A DNA stretch of 64,000 nucleotides from Armigeres subalbatus. Lineage: Eukaryota > Arthropoda > Insecta > Diptera > Culicidae. A program made the position numbers and the translations under genes. The stretch spans positions 21,013,003-21,077,002 of the forward strand of contig NC_085140.1 of NCBI RefSeq assembly GCF_024139115.2. The letters run 5' to 3'. Below are positions 53,802-63,805 of this stretch, piece after piece. Below the pieces are notes generated by a model, which was given only the letters and a program-made list of their open reading frames with translations, did not search any database and had not been told where the DNA came from. How positions within the stretch are numbered: the first letter of the stretch is position 1; each line of letters opens with the position of its first letter.

Positions 53802-54028
53802 TAGGGGAACGGTTCGCCACTTCATCTCATAGCTCCTATTTCCATCCCATCAAAAACAAAGATTGCTTGGATTGGAAAGGAATTTGGTTTGTTTATTATT
53901 TTTGTGATTTTTTCAGCAGTGAGCACGCATGTTGACAAAAAGAAACGACGAATTTGGTGCCGTATTTCTTTGTTTAGCGATGAGATGGATATATGAACAG
54001 TGAGATGGAGATCGGAACAGTTCCCCTA
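53802..54028. mobile_element. 227-bp MITE with TAGGGGAAC ends
   Basis: The termini TAGGGGAACGGTTC and GAACAGTTCCCCTA are inverted. Subterminal CATCTCATAGCT and GATGAGATGGATAT words also appear in opposite orientations. Confidence 0.7.
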
Positions 54029-54029
54029 C

Positions 54030-54320
54030 AACAAGCAAATCCAGAACTTGAAAAGAATGCGAAGCGTATGATACGCCATGTCCACGCAACCTCGAAAGCA
54101 AAACAATACAAAAAGACAAAATCACCGTTTTCGACCAGTCTTGAACACTTAACATCTAGCATGAGACAACGGACAAGGACTGTTACACAACACCCAGTAG
54201 ACCAGTGGCAAATTTTTCGTTTTACGAAAAGTTTTCTTCTTACCGGGGCGGGAATCGAACCCACACTCCACAGCACATGCGTTTAGAGAAACGATTGACG
54301 TCGCTTAGCGCACAGCCAAT
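54030..54320 (-). mobile_element. tRNA-derived SINE on minus strand
   Basis: On the minus strand a tRNA-like head starts near 54320 with GGCTGTGCGCTAAGCGACG (A-box region 54302-54312) and B box GGTTCGATTCC (54251-54261). The boxes are about 40 bp apart, as in tRNAs with a longer variable arm. The body runs to about 54030. The acceptor stem does not close, so a working tRNA gene is unlikely. No target duplication was found, so the limits are approximate. Confidence 0.55.
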
Positions 54321-54489
54321 ACAAATGAATATATTTCCCAAAGCAACCAGAGCGTGTGCCAACGTTCATGGTATTCGAAAATATGTTTTTTTAATTGCAC
54401 AGAGCAGTGAAACGTTTTATCGTTTTCGGGCAATAGAAATGTACCGAATGGCTGATACAGAACTTCAAATTCGTCCGTTTTATAGAAGT

Positions 54490-54625
54490 CCCAGACAGGA
54501 AAAAGGGAAAACAAAGAGAGAAAAGTAGAGAAAAGAAAGAAGAGAAAATAGAGATATGAAAAAGAGAAAATAGAGAGAAAAAGAAAAGAAAATAGAGGAA
54601 GAAAGAAGATAAAATGGACAGTGTA
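54490..54625. repeat. GA-rich tract (GAGAAGAAAGAAGAGAAAATA words)
   Basis: Degenerate ~22-bp purine repeats, similar to 55455-55580 and 60395-60612. Confidence 0.8.
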
Positions 54626-54884
54626 ATTGCGAAGGGTTTTAACTGCTCAAAATGGCAATTGATATTTCCTAGTTCGTTCTTCAGTCAGTTCTTCCTCGCA
54701 TTCGAGAAGCTATTCTGAAGTGAATTTTGGAAAATATCGAAAGTTTTCGGACGTGAGCTAACGAAAGACAACCGTTTCACTTTGGTACAAGTCTAAGACT
54801 ACTTTATTCTTCAATTTGAAGTGAGATTATATACATGTTTCTTACAACTAATGTTTACATACACTCCAAATAATCTAAACGTTG

Positions 54885-55071
54885 TTTCCACCTGAATTTT
54901 CAGTTACATTTTACGTGCACACGTAGCTGAAAATGCTTCAGAAAATTCAGGTGAAACTTTCGTGTGCGATGAATTCTATCCAAAACTCAGGTAGAACTTA
55001 CCTGACTTTCACGTAGAATGAGAATTCTATCGAAAAATCAGGTAAAAGTTACGTGAATTTCAGGTGGAAAA
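54885..55071. mobile_element. 187-bp MITE with TTTCCACCTGAA ends
   Basis: The left end TTTCCACCTGAATTTTCAGT pairs with TACGTGAATTTCAGGTGGAAA at the right. Internal CAGGTRAAACTT/ACGTGAAT words repeat in both orientations. Confidence 0.65.
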
Positions 55072-55454
55072 AATGATATGATGATATTTGATTTTATTGC
55101 ACTATTTCGTTGCTCTGCCTTTCATAAGCGTATCGCATAGGCGCCCCCGTCGAAGATAAGTAAATATTTTCCAATGTTGTTCTATCATCTGCGCTTGGGG
55201 AATTTTTTTGCCCCTTTCCTTTCGTCTGAACAGAGTATGCAAATACTGAAGCATTGATGCATGCGTTACAATCTTCTCGCACTTTATCGCTATGAACTAT
55301 GTTATGCTTTCAAAGAAGATGAATTTAAGATTATTTTGCCAGGCTAAACATTCTTCTAAACAGATAATGCTATCTATGTGTGAGGTCTAATATGGGTAAA
55401 ATGACGAGTGTTTGCGATCTCTAAAGTCATCAATCATTTCTGTTAGAAACAGAC

Positions 55455-55580
55455 AGTACGGAGAGAAAAGAGAGAGCAGAAAGAAGAGAAATAGAGAGAG
55501 GAAAGAAGAGAAAATAGAGAGAAGAAAGAAGAGAAAACAGTGAGAAGAAAGAAGAAAAATAGAGAAAAAAAGAAGAAAAT
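55455..55580. repeat. GA-rich tract
   Basis: GAGAGAAGAAAGAAGAGAAA-type repeats, followed by GGGATGTGTACAAGACACGA (about 55584), the same junction as at 5488. Confidence 0.8.
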
Positions 55581-55796
55581 CATAAGGGATGTGTACAAGA
55601 CACGACCGCCCAACGTAAACTACGTGAAACAGTTTGGTGTAATGAAGAATCTAGTGCCATTATCCATGAGTATTTCAAAATTACTCTTTGGATTTCTTAT
55701 GAAATTTACATTTTAAAAGGAACTAATATATTTATGTAATTAAAACAAATTTATTGTAATAGAAAAATATATTAAGCTCGTTTAGTGGAATGTATT

Positions 55797-55948
55797 AAAC
55801 CGTCTAAGACGAATTAAGTACTGTCCATTTAATTCCACCAGTTAATTTTCGTTATCTTTGCAGATACGTATTTCGACGTATCTGCAAAGATAACGAAAAT
55901 TAACTGGTGGAATTAAATGGACAGTACTTAATTCGTCTTAGACGGTTT
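55797..55948. mobile_element. 152-bp near-perfect palindrome
   Basis: The arms begin AAACCGTCTAAGACGAATTA and fold through TGGTGGAATTAAATGGAC to a centre GATACGTATTTCGACGTATC. Related to 63573-63805 by the GATACGTATTTCGAC and GAATTccACCA words. Confidence 0.85.
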
Positions 55949-56140
55949 TTCAATTCATTGTTCTTTTTCGAATTTTTCGAAAAATATTCTAAATGAGCTT
56001 AACTAAACTTGGGTATTTCTAAATTTCAATTTATCAGGTATAATTGCACTTTTTACTGTATTTAACCATTAAAACTTTAGAAATGAGGATAACTACCGTC
56101 AAATCACTGAAGACGCACACATGTTTTTGCAAAGACCACG
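55949..56140. other. Intergenic DNA before the histone-like cluster
   Basis: No feature recognised. Confidence 0.4.
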
Positions 56141-56448
56141 CGTCAAAGCGCACTCGTGATTTCGCTACTGACGGCATCATTTCGATTGAACTGTCTCCAT
56201 CTCCATCTTTCGATTGATTGTTAATAATCCGCCTTCCCAATCACAAGCTGCAACAAAATCAAATAAGATCTTGAGAAAATTTCACCTGGCTGCCACTGAT
56301 GCCATCCATACGAATTCATATTTGTAGCATCTCCTCCCGGAGCGCACTCGTGATTCTGCTACAGACGGCAACATTATGGCGTCGCCAAGTGGTTAATTTG
56401 CCCTTTGAACAATATTCGCCTCACCTCTTCCTTTGCATAAGATGGTGG

Positions 56449-56466
56449 CCCTGAGAAGAACCGATT
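56449..56466 (-). promoter_or_regulatory. Histone-type 3' stem-loop plus purine-rich element
   Basis: The minus strand reads GGTTCTTCTCAGGGCC then ACCATC, and 8-20 bases on AAAGGAAGAGG. The stem pairs six positions with two G-U pairs and a TCTC loop. The arrangement matches metazoan replication-dependent histone 3' ends (stem-loop, cleavage region, U7-binding purine element). Confidence 0.5.
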
Positions 56467-56559
56467 GACTCGTTCAGCAACTCCGCCGATGCTTGGACCG
56501 CCGCCCGCGACATTTCTAATGAAATGCCGCGCGCGCGGGGGAGAGCAGTTTTCTTATCA

Positions 56560-56700
56560 TCATTAAAGATGGCTCATTAGTCCCGCCTCTTTGTTGTCCG
56601 GTATGGCTGCAAATATTGTGTAACCGTCTCACACTCACCAAAGGGGCGTGGCTACAGATTCAACTTTATTGATTACAAGAAAGCAGGTCTCCCGCGCGCG
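56560..56700. promoter_or_regulatory. Bidirectional promoter-like block, copy 1
   Basis: The two ends are inverted relatives: minus-strand AAGAAAACTGCTCTCCCCCG and plus-strand ACAAGAAAGCAGGTCTCCCG. They flank a shared core with GGGGCGTGGC and CCGCCTCTTTG. Divergent histone pairs share such a layout, but promoter function is inferred. Copies 2 and 3 are at about 57305-57470 and 58650-58815. Confidence 0.35.
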
Positions 56701-56858
56701 CGAGCCATTTCGTTCGAGATATCGCGGAGGGCAGACCATGATACCACCTTCGGCATCGGCGGAGCTCCTACCGGAAATTTTATTCCCGGCGATAGTGTGG
56801 GTCGCGCGGTCGTCGTCATTAACATTAGCAGTGCTCAGATTAAATTTTCTTGTATGAA

Positions 56859-57048
56859 GTAGGGGGAATGACGGCTTTGGCAGGTTTTGTTCTATTATTG
56901 TCAGGGGGTTTTTGTTGGCCATATTTTATGAAATTTGGCCACAATATTCTTTGATATGCAAAAGAATGTTTAGGCCAAATTTGAGCATAATTAGTAAAAC
57001 CCCTCACAATAATAGAACAAAACCTGCCAAAGCCGTAATTTTCCTACT
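56859..57048. mobile_element. 190-bp MITE, copy 1
   Basis: The left end AGTAGGGGGAATGACGGCTT and the complement of the right end (AGTAGGAAAATTACGGCTTT) continue into GGCAGGTTTTGTTCTATTAT, giving inverted repeats of about 45 bp. Confidence 0.78.
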
Positions 57049-57633
57049 AACGATTGGCTACCATCAATGAAAGTAGCTCTTAAGTCACAATTTTGATCAA
57101 AGTAAAACTCAATTGCTTGGTGATGGCAGATTGTTTTCCGTCGGTAGTAGAATCACGAGAGAGAAAGATTTATAATTTTAGTAGATAGTCATCCATGCGA
57201 ATACATTTTTGCAGCTTCTCCGTTTGACGCGCGCTCGTGATTCTACGTACATATAGAAAACATACGATGATTCAACTCATCCATGAGTTTTAAGGTGCTG
57301 AAATGCCACGCGCGCGGGAGAGCAGTTTTCTTATAATTAATAAAGATTGCTCATTAGTCCCGCCTCTTTGTTGTCCGGTATGGCTGCAAATATTGTGTAA
57401 CCGTCTCACACTCACCAAAGGGGCGTGGCTACAGATTCAACTTTATTCATTACAAGAAAGCAGCTCTCCCGCGCTCGCTTGTCATTTCGTTCGAGATGTC
57501 GCGGAGGGAAGATCATGATACCGCCTTCGACATCGGCGGAGCTCCTACCGGAAATTTTATTCCCGGCGATGGTGTGACCGTGCGTTCGTCGTCATCAACA
57601 TTAGCGGCACTCAGTTTAAATTTTCTTGTATGA

Positions 57634-57821
57634 AGTAGGGGGAATGACTGCTTTGGCAGGTTTTGTTCTATTATTCTCGGCAGGGGTTTTTGTTGACCAA
57701 ATTTTATGAAATTTGGCCACAATATTCTTTATGTTTAGGCCAATTTTGAGCATAATTAGTTAGAGAAAACCCCCCTGACAATAATAGAACAAAACCTGTC
57801 AAAGCCGTAATTTCTCCTACT
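57634..57821. mobile_element. 188-bp MITE, copy 2
   Basis: Same termini as 56859-57048 and at the equivalent place in the duplicated unit, so it was carried by the segmental duplication rather than inserted independently. Confidence 0.75.
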
Positions 57822-58230
57822 ATCGATTGGCTACCATCAATGAAAGTAGCTCTCAAGTCACAACTTGAGGCGAGATGAATTTTGATCGAAGTAAAATTTA
57901 ATTGCTTGGTGATGGCAGATTGTTTTCCGTCGGTAGTAGAATCACGAGAGCACGATGCAGGAAAAGACTTATAATTTTGGTAGATAGTCATCCATGCGAA
58001 TACATTTTTGCAGCTTCTCCGTTTGATGCCCGCTCGTGATTCTACATACATACAGAAAACATACGATTATTCGACTCATCCATAAGTTTTTAGTTGATGA
58101 GTTGAGCTTGATTTGAATCGTCCATGAGTTTTTACCACAACAGACCAAACCACAGGCGTTATCGCTGGAACCGCGCTGGTCCGTTCTCCGTGACATCCAG
58201 AATGAAAATGACGCGCGCACGCGAAACATG

Positions 58231-58246
58231 GGGCTTTTTATATACG
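58231..58246 (-). promoter_or_regulatory. TATA box, minus strand
   Basis: The minus strand reads GTATATAAAAAGCCC, followed about 15-30 nt downstream by GCGTGCGCGCGTCATTTTCA, conserved in the copies at 60051 and 12431. A candidate start ATGTCACGGAGAACGGAC follows. Downstream coding is not recognisable. Confidence 0.45.
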
Positions 58247-59786
58247 GGAAAACGAAGCAGTGGATCAAAAGGCCCGTACGTTACTGCAATCTGATGTCCG
58301 TGTTGGGGATTTATGAACGGAATTGAATTTTTCACCCGGTTTGGAAAGAAATAACATTTTCAATAGTTTAACGTTGATAATCAATAGTATCAATAGAATT
58401 GGCAAATTGCTGGAGAGTTTCCGAATCTATTGATAAGCAAATCTCGAAAATCCATCGAAAGGTAAAGACGCTATTAGCGTTTGAAATCTTTCCTAATTTC
58501 GTGACGGTTTCGAATTTGGAAATTTCGGTTTAACACCCTGTATCTGAGTCTTCCCCTTAGACGTAGAGTTTACGTCAAAAATGTGCGAGCAAAAAACACG
58601 TCCGTACGTGCTGCTGTCTCGATTTGGAATGAGACTGATTGCGCCACGCGCGCGGGAGAGAGCAGTTTCTTATAACCAATAAAGATGGCTCATTAGTCCC
58701 GCCTCTTTGTTGTCCGGTATGACTGCAAATATTGTGTAACCGTCAAACACTCACCAAAGGGGCGTGGCTACAGGTTCAACTTTATCGATTACAAGAAAGC
58801 AGCTCTTCCGCGCACGCGTACCATTTCGCTCGAGATGTCGCGGAGACCAGACCATGGTACCACCTTCGGCATCGGCGAAGCTCCTACCGGAAATTTTATT
58901 CCCGGCGATGGTGTGGGTCGCGCGGTCGTCGTTCGCAGCATCAACAGCACTCTATGGTGCGGCTATGGTGGTGTTTATTTCTGCAACGGTTGCGTCTGAA
59001 GTGTCATCAGTGAAACCAGCTCTTAAGCCATAATTTGAGGCGAGACGAATTTTGATCAAAGTTCATATTAATCGCTTGGTGATGGCTGATAGTTTCCGTC
59101 GGTGGCGGAATCACGACCGTGCGTCAGGGACGCTACAAAAATTTATTCGCTTGGATAGCATCAATACCAGTGAAATTTCCCCTCGAGATTATTATTTTTA
59201 CTGCTACTTGTTTCAGGTTTAATTTCCATCCATGCAAATACATTTTTGCAGCTTCTACTTATGACGTACGCTCTTCGTTCCCACCGATGGCGTGGGTAGC
59301 GCTCGTAACAGGATCGTTGCGACAGAGAATCCAACGATGGCAATGTGTTGCAGTGTAGCGGTAGAACCATAGAGCCAGCATCTGCATTTGAGTGAAATAC
59401 TCTTGTGATATTCTGACTATCGAATGGTTGCTGTTGTGTTGGTGATTAGAAATCCGCATGGTCTGAAATCTGTCCTTTTCAGGGTATTAAATTTTTCATT
59501 GGAGGAATTTGGTTTGACTGAGAGTAAATTCATGATATTGTTGCAATAAATCGGCAGCAGTAACGCAAAAAATCATAAGATTCAATCCATCATTCGACTT
59601 CTGCAGAGTAAGTGATTAAAAGTCCATCGAAAGATAAAGACGCTCTTAGTGTTTGAAATCTATCCTAATTTCGCGACGGTCTCGAATTTGGAAATTTCCG
59701 TTTTACACCCTGTATCTGAGTCTTCCCCTGAGTAGTTTACGTCAAAAAATTATTTCAACTTAACCTTCCTCCCAAACATAATGGTG

Positions 59787-59804
59787 GTCCTGAAAAGAAC
59801 CGAT
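59787..59804 (-). promoter_or_regulatory. Histone-type 3' stem-loop plus purine-rich element
   Basis: The minus strand reads GGTTCTTTTCAGGACC then ACCATT, and GGGAGGAAGGTTAAG about 10 bases on. The six-pair stem (one G-U), TTTC loop, ACCA flank and downstream purines fit histone mRNA 3' ends better than any other candidate in the window. Confidence 0.55.
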
Positions 59805-60045
59805 TAATTTCCACTTATGTGCCTCATCAACAGCACGACGTTGATTGCCAGATTCAACGATGCTGTTGGGAACACGGATGAAAAGATGTACTGCTGTTGC
59901 CACGACCGCCACCACCACCTGACGAAAAATTTCATCCGCAACATGACTCATAAATCTCAATCAACGAGCCGAGCCCTCCCGTGCGAACGAAATCGTCCGT
60001 TCTCCGTGACATGCAGAATTAAAATGACGCGCGCACGCGAAACAC

Positions 60046-60060
60046 GGGGCTTTTTATACA
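60046..60060 (-). promoter_or_regulatory. TATA box, minus strand (second copy)
   Basis: The minus strand reads TGTATAAAAAGCCCCG with the same downstream GCGTGCGCGCGTCATTTTAA. The histone-type stem-loop at 59787-59804 lies 245 bp downstream on the same strand, so TATA and 3' processing signal bracket a very short transcription unit. Confidence 0.45.
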
Positions 60061-60394
60061 CAAGGAAAACGAAGCAGTGGATCAAAAGGCCCGTACGTTA
60101 CTGCAATCTGATGTCCGTGGTGGGGATTTATGAACGGGATTGAATTTTTCACCCGGTTTGGAAAGAAATAACATTTTCAATAGTTTAACGTTGATAATCA
60201 ATAGTATCAATAGAATTGGCAAATTGCTGGAGAGTTTCCGAATCTATTGATAAGTAAATCTTGAAAATCCATCGAAAGATAAAGACGCTATTAGCGTTTA
60301 AAATCTATCCTAATTTCGTGACGGTCTCGAATTTGGAAATTTTGGTTTTACACCCTGTATCTGAGTCTTCCCCTTAGACGTAGTTTACGTCAAA

Positions 60395-60612
60395 AATAGA
60401 AAGAAGAAAGAAGTGAAAATTGAGAGAAGAAAGAGGAGAAAATAAAGAAAAGAAAGAGAAGAAAACAGGGATAAGAAAAAAGAGAAAATAGAGGGAATAA
60501 AGGAAAGAAGAAAGAAGAGAAGAATGAAAAGCAAATATATAAAATAAAGAAGAGAAAATAGAGAGAAGAAAGAAGAGAAAATAGAGAGAAGAAAGAAGAT
60601 AAAATAGAGACA
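60395..60612. repeat. GA-rich tract, ~22-bp unit
   Basis: GAGAGAAGAAAGAAGAGAAA-type repeats for about 218 bp. Three overlapping minus-strand frames of 79-95 codons rich in Phe, Leu and Ser (FFLLSIFSS) result from this composition and are not membrane proteins. Confidence 0.88.
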
Positions 60613-60917
60613 AGCGAAAAACACGTCGTGGGTTCTATTGCCACCGAAAGACGCAGATTAACAGCCCAATTATGCACCTAGTGGTCAAACATTTGAAGAT
60701 CATCGATTCTGGTCTTCCTCAGAGTACATCAACGGACGCGCACCAAACAGCTTTATGGTAACCCATAAGCCATCCGTCACAGTCGAACTTCTCCATTCTC
60801 CAGCTCCTGATGTCGATTCCTGTTATGCAAGTCGTTCCGTTCCTATGCATGGATTTGATAGGATCTCCCGCTTCGCCCTCATAGGCAAGTGCTGTGAACC
60901 TAGGGCTTCTACGACTT

Positions 60918-60975
60918 TTTTATTATTGTCTTTATTAACGAGACTTTCGGCCCTTGGTCGGTTCATCTTATAAGG
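60918..60975 (+). repeat. Dispersed-repeat end fragment (as at 16376)
   Basis: TTGTCTTTATTAACGAGACT and TTCGGCCCTTGGTCGGTTCA match the fragment at 16376-16426. Confidence 0.55.
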
Positions 60976-62221
60976 GGCTTCTACAAACTATGATGTTCGT
61001 TGCAGCTACATATTAGAATTCGAACCTCTGAACAATCCTGTTTACAAAAATTCATCCTTAGCAACGAATGACCAGATTATATTACGCAATGTGCTCCGAA
61101 AGCATCAGCTTTGGTCAAGGGGCAACCAACTCTAAGCTTTGCGATAGTATTACTCATTGTCCCGCAATAGTATTTCGTGATATTTCTATAGTATCCATGA
61201 TTTTCCGCAAACAAAGATACGGTTGCTAGGGCGGTTGTTATGGCGTTTGCCAGTTAGTTGTTGAAACACAGTGCTCCCCTGTTTTGGAAACACCTTATTT
61301 CTACTGTCTACAGATTCTAGAAAACTTTTAAACTGCATTTTATATTCCTTATGCCTTTAAACCAAAAACAGGAGTCCCAGAGATTGTCCAGAAAGTATTA
61401 GCAATAGAAATAGTTTTTCAGCGATTTTTTAGAATTTGAAGGAGGCACAAATTATGTGTTGCCTGAAACGGGGTAGACTGTGTTTGCGTTGTGTTTCATG
61501 CTTTCTCAACCAGGGCTCTTCGATCAATTTGCCATAGATACGACGTAGTTTTTCGCTAGTATTTGTTAATATTTCTGGACTGTCGAAAGTTCAGAGTTGG
61601 TTGCCCTTGGCTTTGGTAATGCTAGATCATTCGCAACAGTCTATGACTATAATATTTTGATTCATTCAAATTTAATGAATCACATACAGTGGCTGGTTTC
61701 CTACCCGTCGCTGCCAGCACCAGGCGCTAACGTATATGTGAAAATAGCCAGCATGAGTTAACCACCCGAAGTTTGTAGGGTGATAGACATCCAACGCGGG
61801 TTTTTTCAACAGTAGGAGCTTTTCACGAAAAACTATTTGGTACCAGTTATGCAGGAAGGTGTCCGCTACTACGCCTACCAAATACTATTTTGATCAAGGT
61901 GCTTATTTTAGAGATATTAAACATTAGATGCCTTTCGCCATACTGATTTTCAAAAGTTAACTCCTAGTGTGCCGGTGTAAGCAGGCTATTCATTGCCTAG
62001 ATTCCATTGGGTATTAAGCCAACTGGTTTGGTCATTGATTAATATGTCTGATACTCGATTTATGCATATGCACAACATGTGGCAGATTCAGATCGAAAAA
62101 TGTATTGGCGAGTAACCACTTCTTTCGGCGGGGTTTGATCCCATGAAACCAGTACGTTAGACAGGTGATTTCCCTACTAAGCTACGAAGGACTTCTGTCT
62201 TCCTCCGCAGCTTAGCGGGTA
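60976..62221. other. Intergenic DNA, no gene identified
   Basis: No recognised domain or repeat. A 69-codon minus frame (61672-61881) has no motif. Confidence 0.4.
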
Positions 62222-63515
62222 CTCATTTTCATTTATTCAGACTAAGGCCGAAGTGGCCTGTGCGGTATATAAGAGTCTTCTCCATTCGGCTCGGTCCATG
62301 GCTACACGTCGCCAACCACGCAGTCTACGGAGGGTCCGCAAGTCATCTTCCACCTGATCGATCCACCTTGCCCGCTGCGCACCTCGCCTTCTTGTGCCCG
62401 TCGGATCGTTGTCGAGAACCATTTTCACCGGGTTACTGTCCGACATTCTGGCTAAGTGCCCGGCCCACCGCAGTCGTCCGATTTTCGCGGTGTGAACGAT
62501 GGATGGTTCTCCCAACAGCTGATGCAATTCGTGGTTCATTCGCCTCCTCCACGTACCGTCCGCCATCTGCGCCCCACCATAGATAGTAATCAGCACTTTC
62601 CTTCCGAAAACTCCAAGTGCGCGTTGGTCCTCCACGAGCATCGTCCAGGTCTTGCGTCCGTAGAGGACTACCGGTCTAATGAGCGTTTTGTAGATTGTCA
62701 GTTTGGTACGGCGGCGAACTCTATTCGATCGGAGCGTCTTGCGGAATCCAAAGCACGTACGATTTCCAGCCACTATGCGTCTCCGGATTTCTCTGCTGGT
62801 GTCATTTTCGGCAGTCACCAGTGAGCCCAAGTACACAAATTCTTCTACCGCCTCGATTCCGTCACCACCGATGCAAACTCGCGGTGGGTGGCTCACATTG
62901 TCTTCTCTTGAACCTCTTCCTATCATGTACTTTGTCTTCGACGTGTTGATGACTAGTCCGATCCGCTTAGCTTCCCTCTTCAGTCTGATGTAGGCTTCCT
63001 CCATCTTCTCAAAGTTACGTGCCATAATATCTATGTCGTCGGCGAAGCCAAATAGCTGGACATACTTATTGAAAATTGTACCACTCGTGTTAATCCCTGC
63101 TCTTCGTATTACCCCTTCCAAAGCGATGTTGAATAGCAGACACGAAAGACCATCACCTTGCCGTAACCCTCTGCGGGTTTCGAAGGGACTCGAGAATGCC
63201 CCTGAAACTCGAACTACGCACATCACCCGATCCATCGTCGCTTTGATCAACCGTGTCAGTTTATCCGGAAAACCGTATTAGTGCATTAGCTGCCATAACT
63301 GGTCCCGATCGATTGTATCATATGCGGCTTTGAAGTCGATGAATAGATGATGTGTGGGCACGTTGTATTCGCGGCATTTCTGCAGTACTTGGCGAATGGC
63401 GAACACCTGGTCCGTGGTGGAGCCCATAAAACCCGCCTGGTACTGCCCCACGAACTCCCTTGCAGTTGGTGGTAGTCGACGGCATAAAATTTGGGAGAGT
63501 AGGGTATTCAATCAT
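62222..63515 (-). mobile_element. RTE-type LINE, 5'-truncated copy
   Basis: Contains the RT from the middle fingers to the C-terminus and the 3' end (CAGGCCACTTCGGCCTTAGT, then CTGAATAAATGAAAATG on the minus strand). The 5' truncation is near 63515, typical of incomplete reverse transcription. Same family and orientation as 45132-47703 and 1-410, but better preserved. Confidence 0.88.
62237..63511 (-). pseudogene. RTE reverse transcriptase, truncated, one in-frame stop
   Basis: One frame runs from 63511 to 62237, about 424 codons, with a single TAA at about 63278 where the 46-kb copy has GAA. Motifs in order are EFVGQYQAGFMG, HLFIDFKAAYDTIDR (first Asp), RRGLRQGDGLSCLLFNIALE, LFGFADDIDIMARN (catalytic FADD), VYLGSLVTAEND, then tail motifs RLRWAGHLARM and RRRGAQRARWIDQVEDDLR. 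The N-terminal endonuclease is missing. The RQGD motif deleted in the 46-kb copy is intact here. Confidence 0.88.
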
Positions 63516-63572
63516 GGTTTGAACCAAATGGCGGGTTTCAGATGAGCCGTCAAAATAAAGTTGATCTCACCT

Positions 63573-63805
63573 GTCATAAGACGAGTTTAAACAATCCCAT
63601 TGAATTCCACCACTTAATTGTATCCTGACAGATACGTATTTCGACCTCAACAGTAAGGCCGTCTTCAGTGTCTCGTACTTGACTCTCAAGTCGAGTCAAG
63701 TACGAGACACTGAAGACGGCCTTACTGTTGAGGTCGAAATACGTATCTGTCAGGATACAATTAAGTGGGGGAATTCAATGGGATTGTTTAAACTCGTCTT
63801 ATGAC
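63573..63805. mobile_element. 233-bp near-perfect palindrome
   Basis: The arms begin GTCATAAGACGAGTTTAAAC and read through GATACGTATTTCGACCTCAA to a centre CTTGACTCTCAAGTCGAGTC. Only one or two mismatches are seen between arms (CACC against GGGG-side differences near the GAATTCCACCAC word). Shares words with 55797-55948. Confidence 0.88.

Larger units (their letters stand above)
56141..60395. repeat. Segmentally duplicated histone-like noncoding cluster
   Basis: Three copies of a GC-rich block lie at about 56525-56850, 57300-57625 and 58640-58960 (GCGGGAGAGCAG, CCCGCCTCTTTGTTGTCCGG, CACCAAAGGGGCGTGGCTAC, GGAGCTCCTACCGGAAATTT). Two copies of a TATA block lie at 58170-58570 and 59995-60395, with a partial at 59600-59750. 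Spacer words (CGTCGGTAGTAGAATCACGA, TACATTTTTGCAGCTTCT) recur between them. Unit spacing is about 778 and 1,342 bp. Two minus-strand histone-type stem-loops are present. I could translate no histone, so these are either relics of histone repeats with coding DNA lost, or a mobile family that captured histone flanks. Confidence 0.5.

Noticed and set aside
54245..54320. Functional tRNA gene on minus strand
   Set aside because: B box is good but no closed acceptor stem; it appears to be the head of a SINE.
58764..59033. 89-codon plus ORF with SATVASEVSSVKPALKP tail as histone H1
   Set aside because: The tail is loosely like an H1 N-terminus but there is no globular domain or lysine-rich tail; too weak to call.
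59760..59960. 66-codon minus-strand ORF ending at the histone-type stem-loop as a histone gene
   Set aside because: The translation (MRFMSHVADEIFRQ...) shows no similarity to H1, H2A, H2B, H3 or H4 that I can see.
54490..60612. CRISPR-like array
   Set aside because: The repeats are contiguous purine words without unique spacers, and the genome is eukaryotic.
60374..60677. Hydrophobic minus-strand ORFs resembling membrane proteins
   Set aside because: They are reverse translations of a GA-rich tract in three frames; composition alone explains the Phe/Leu/Ser content.
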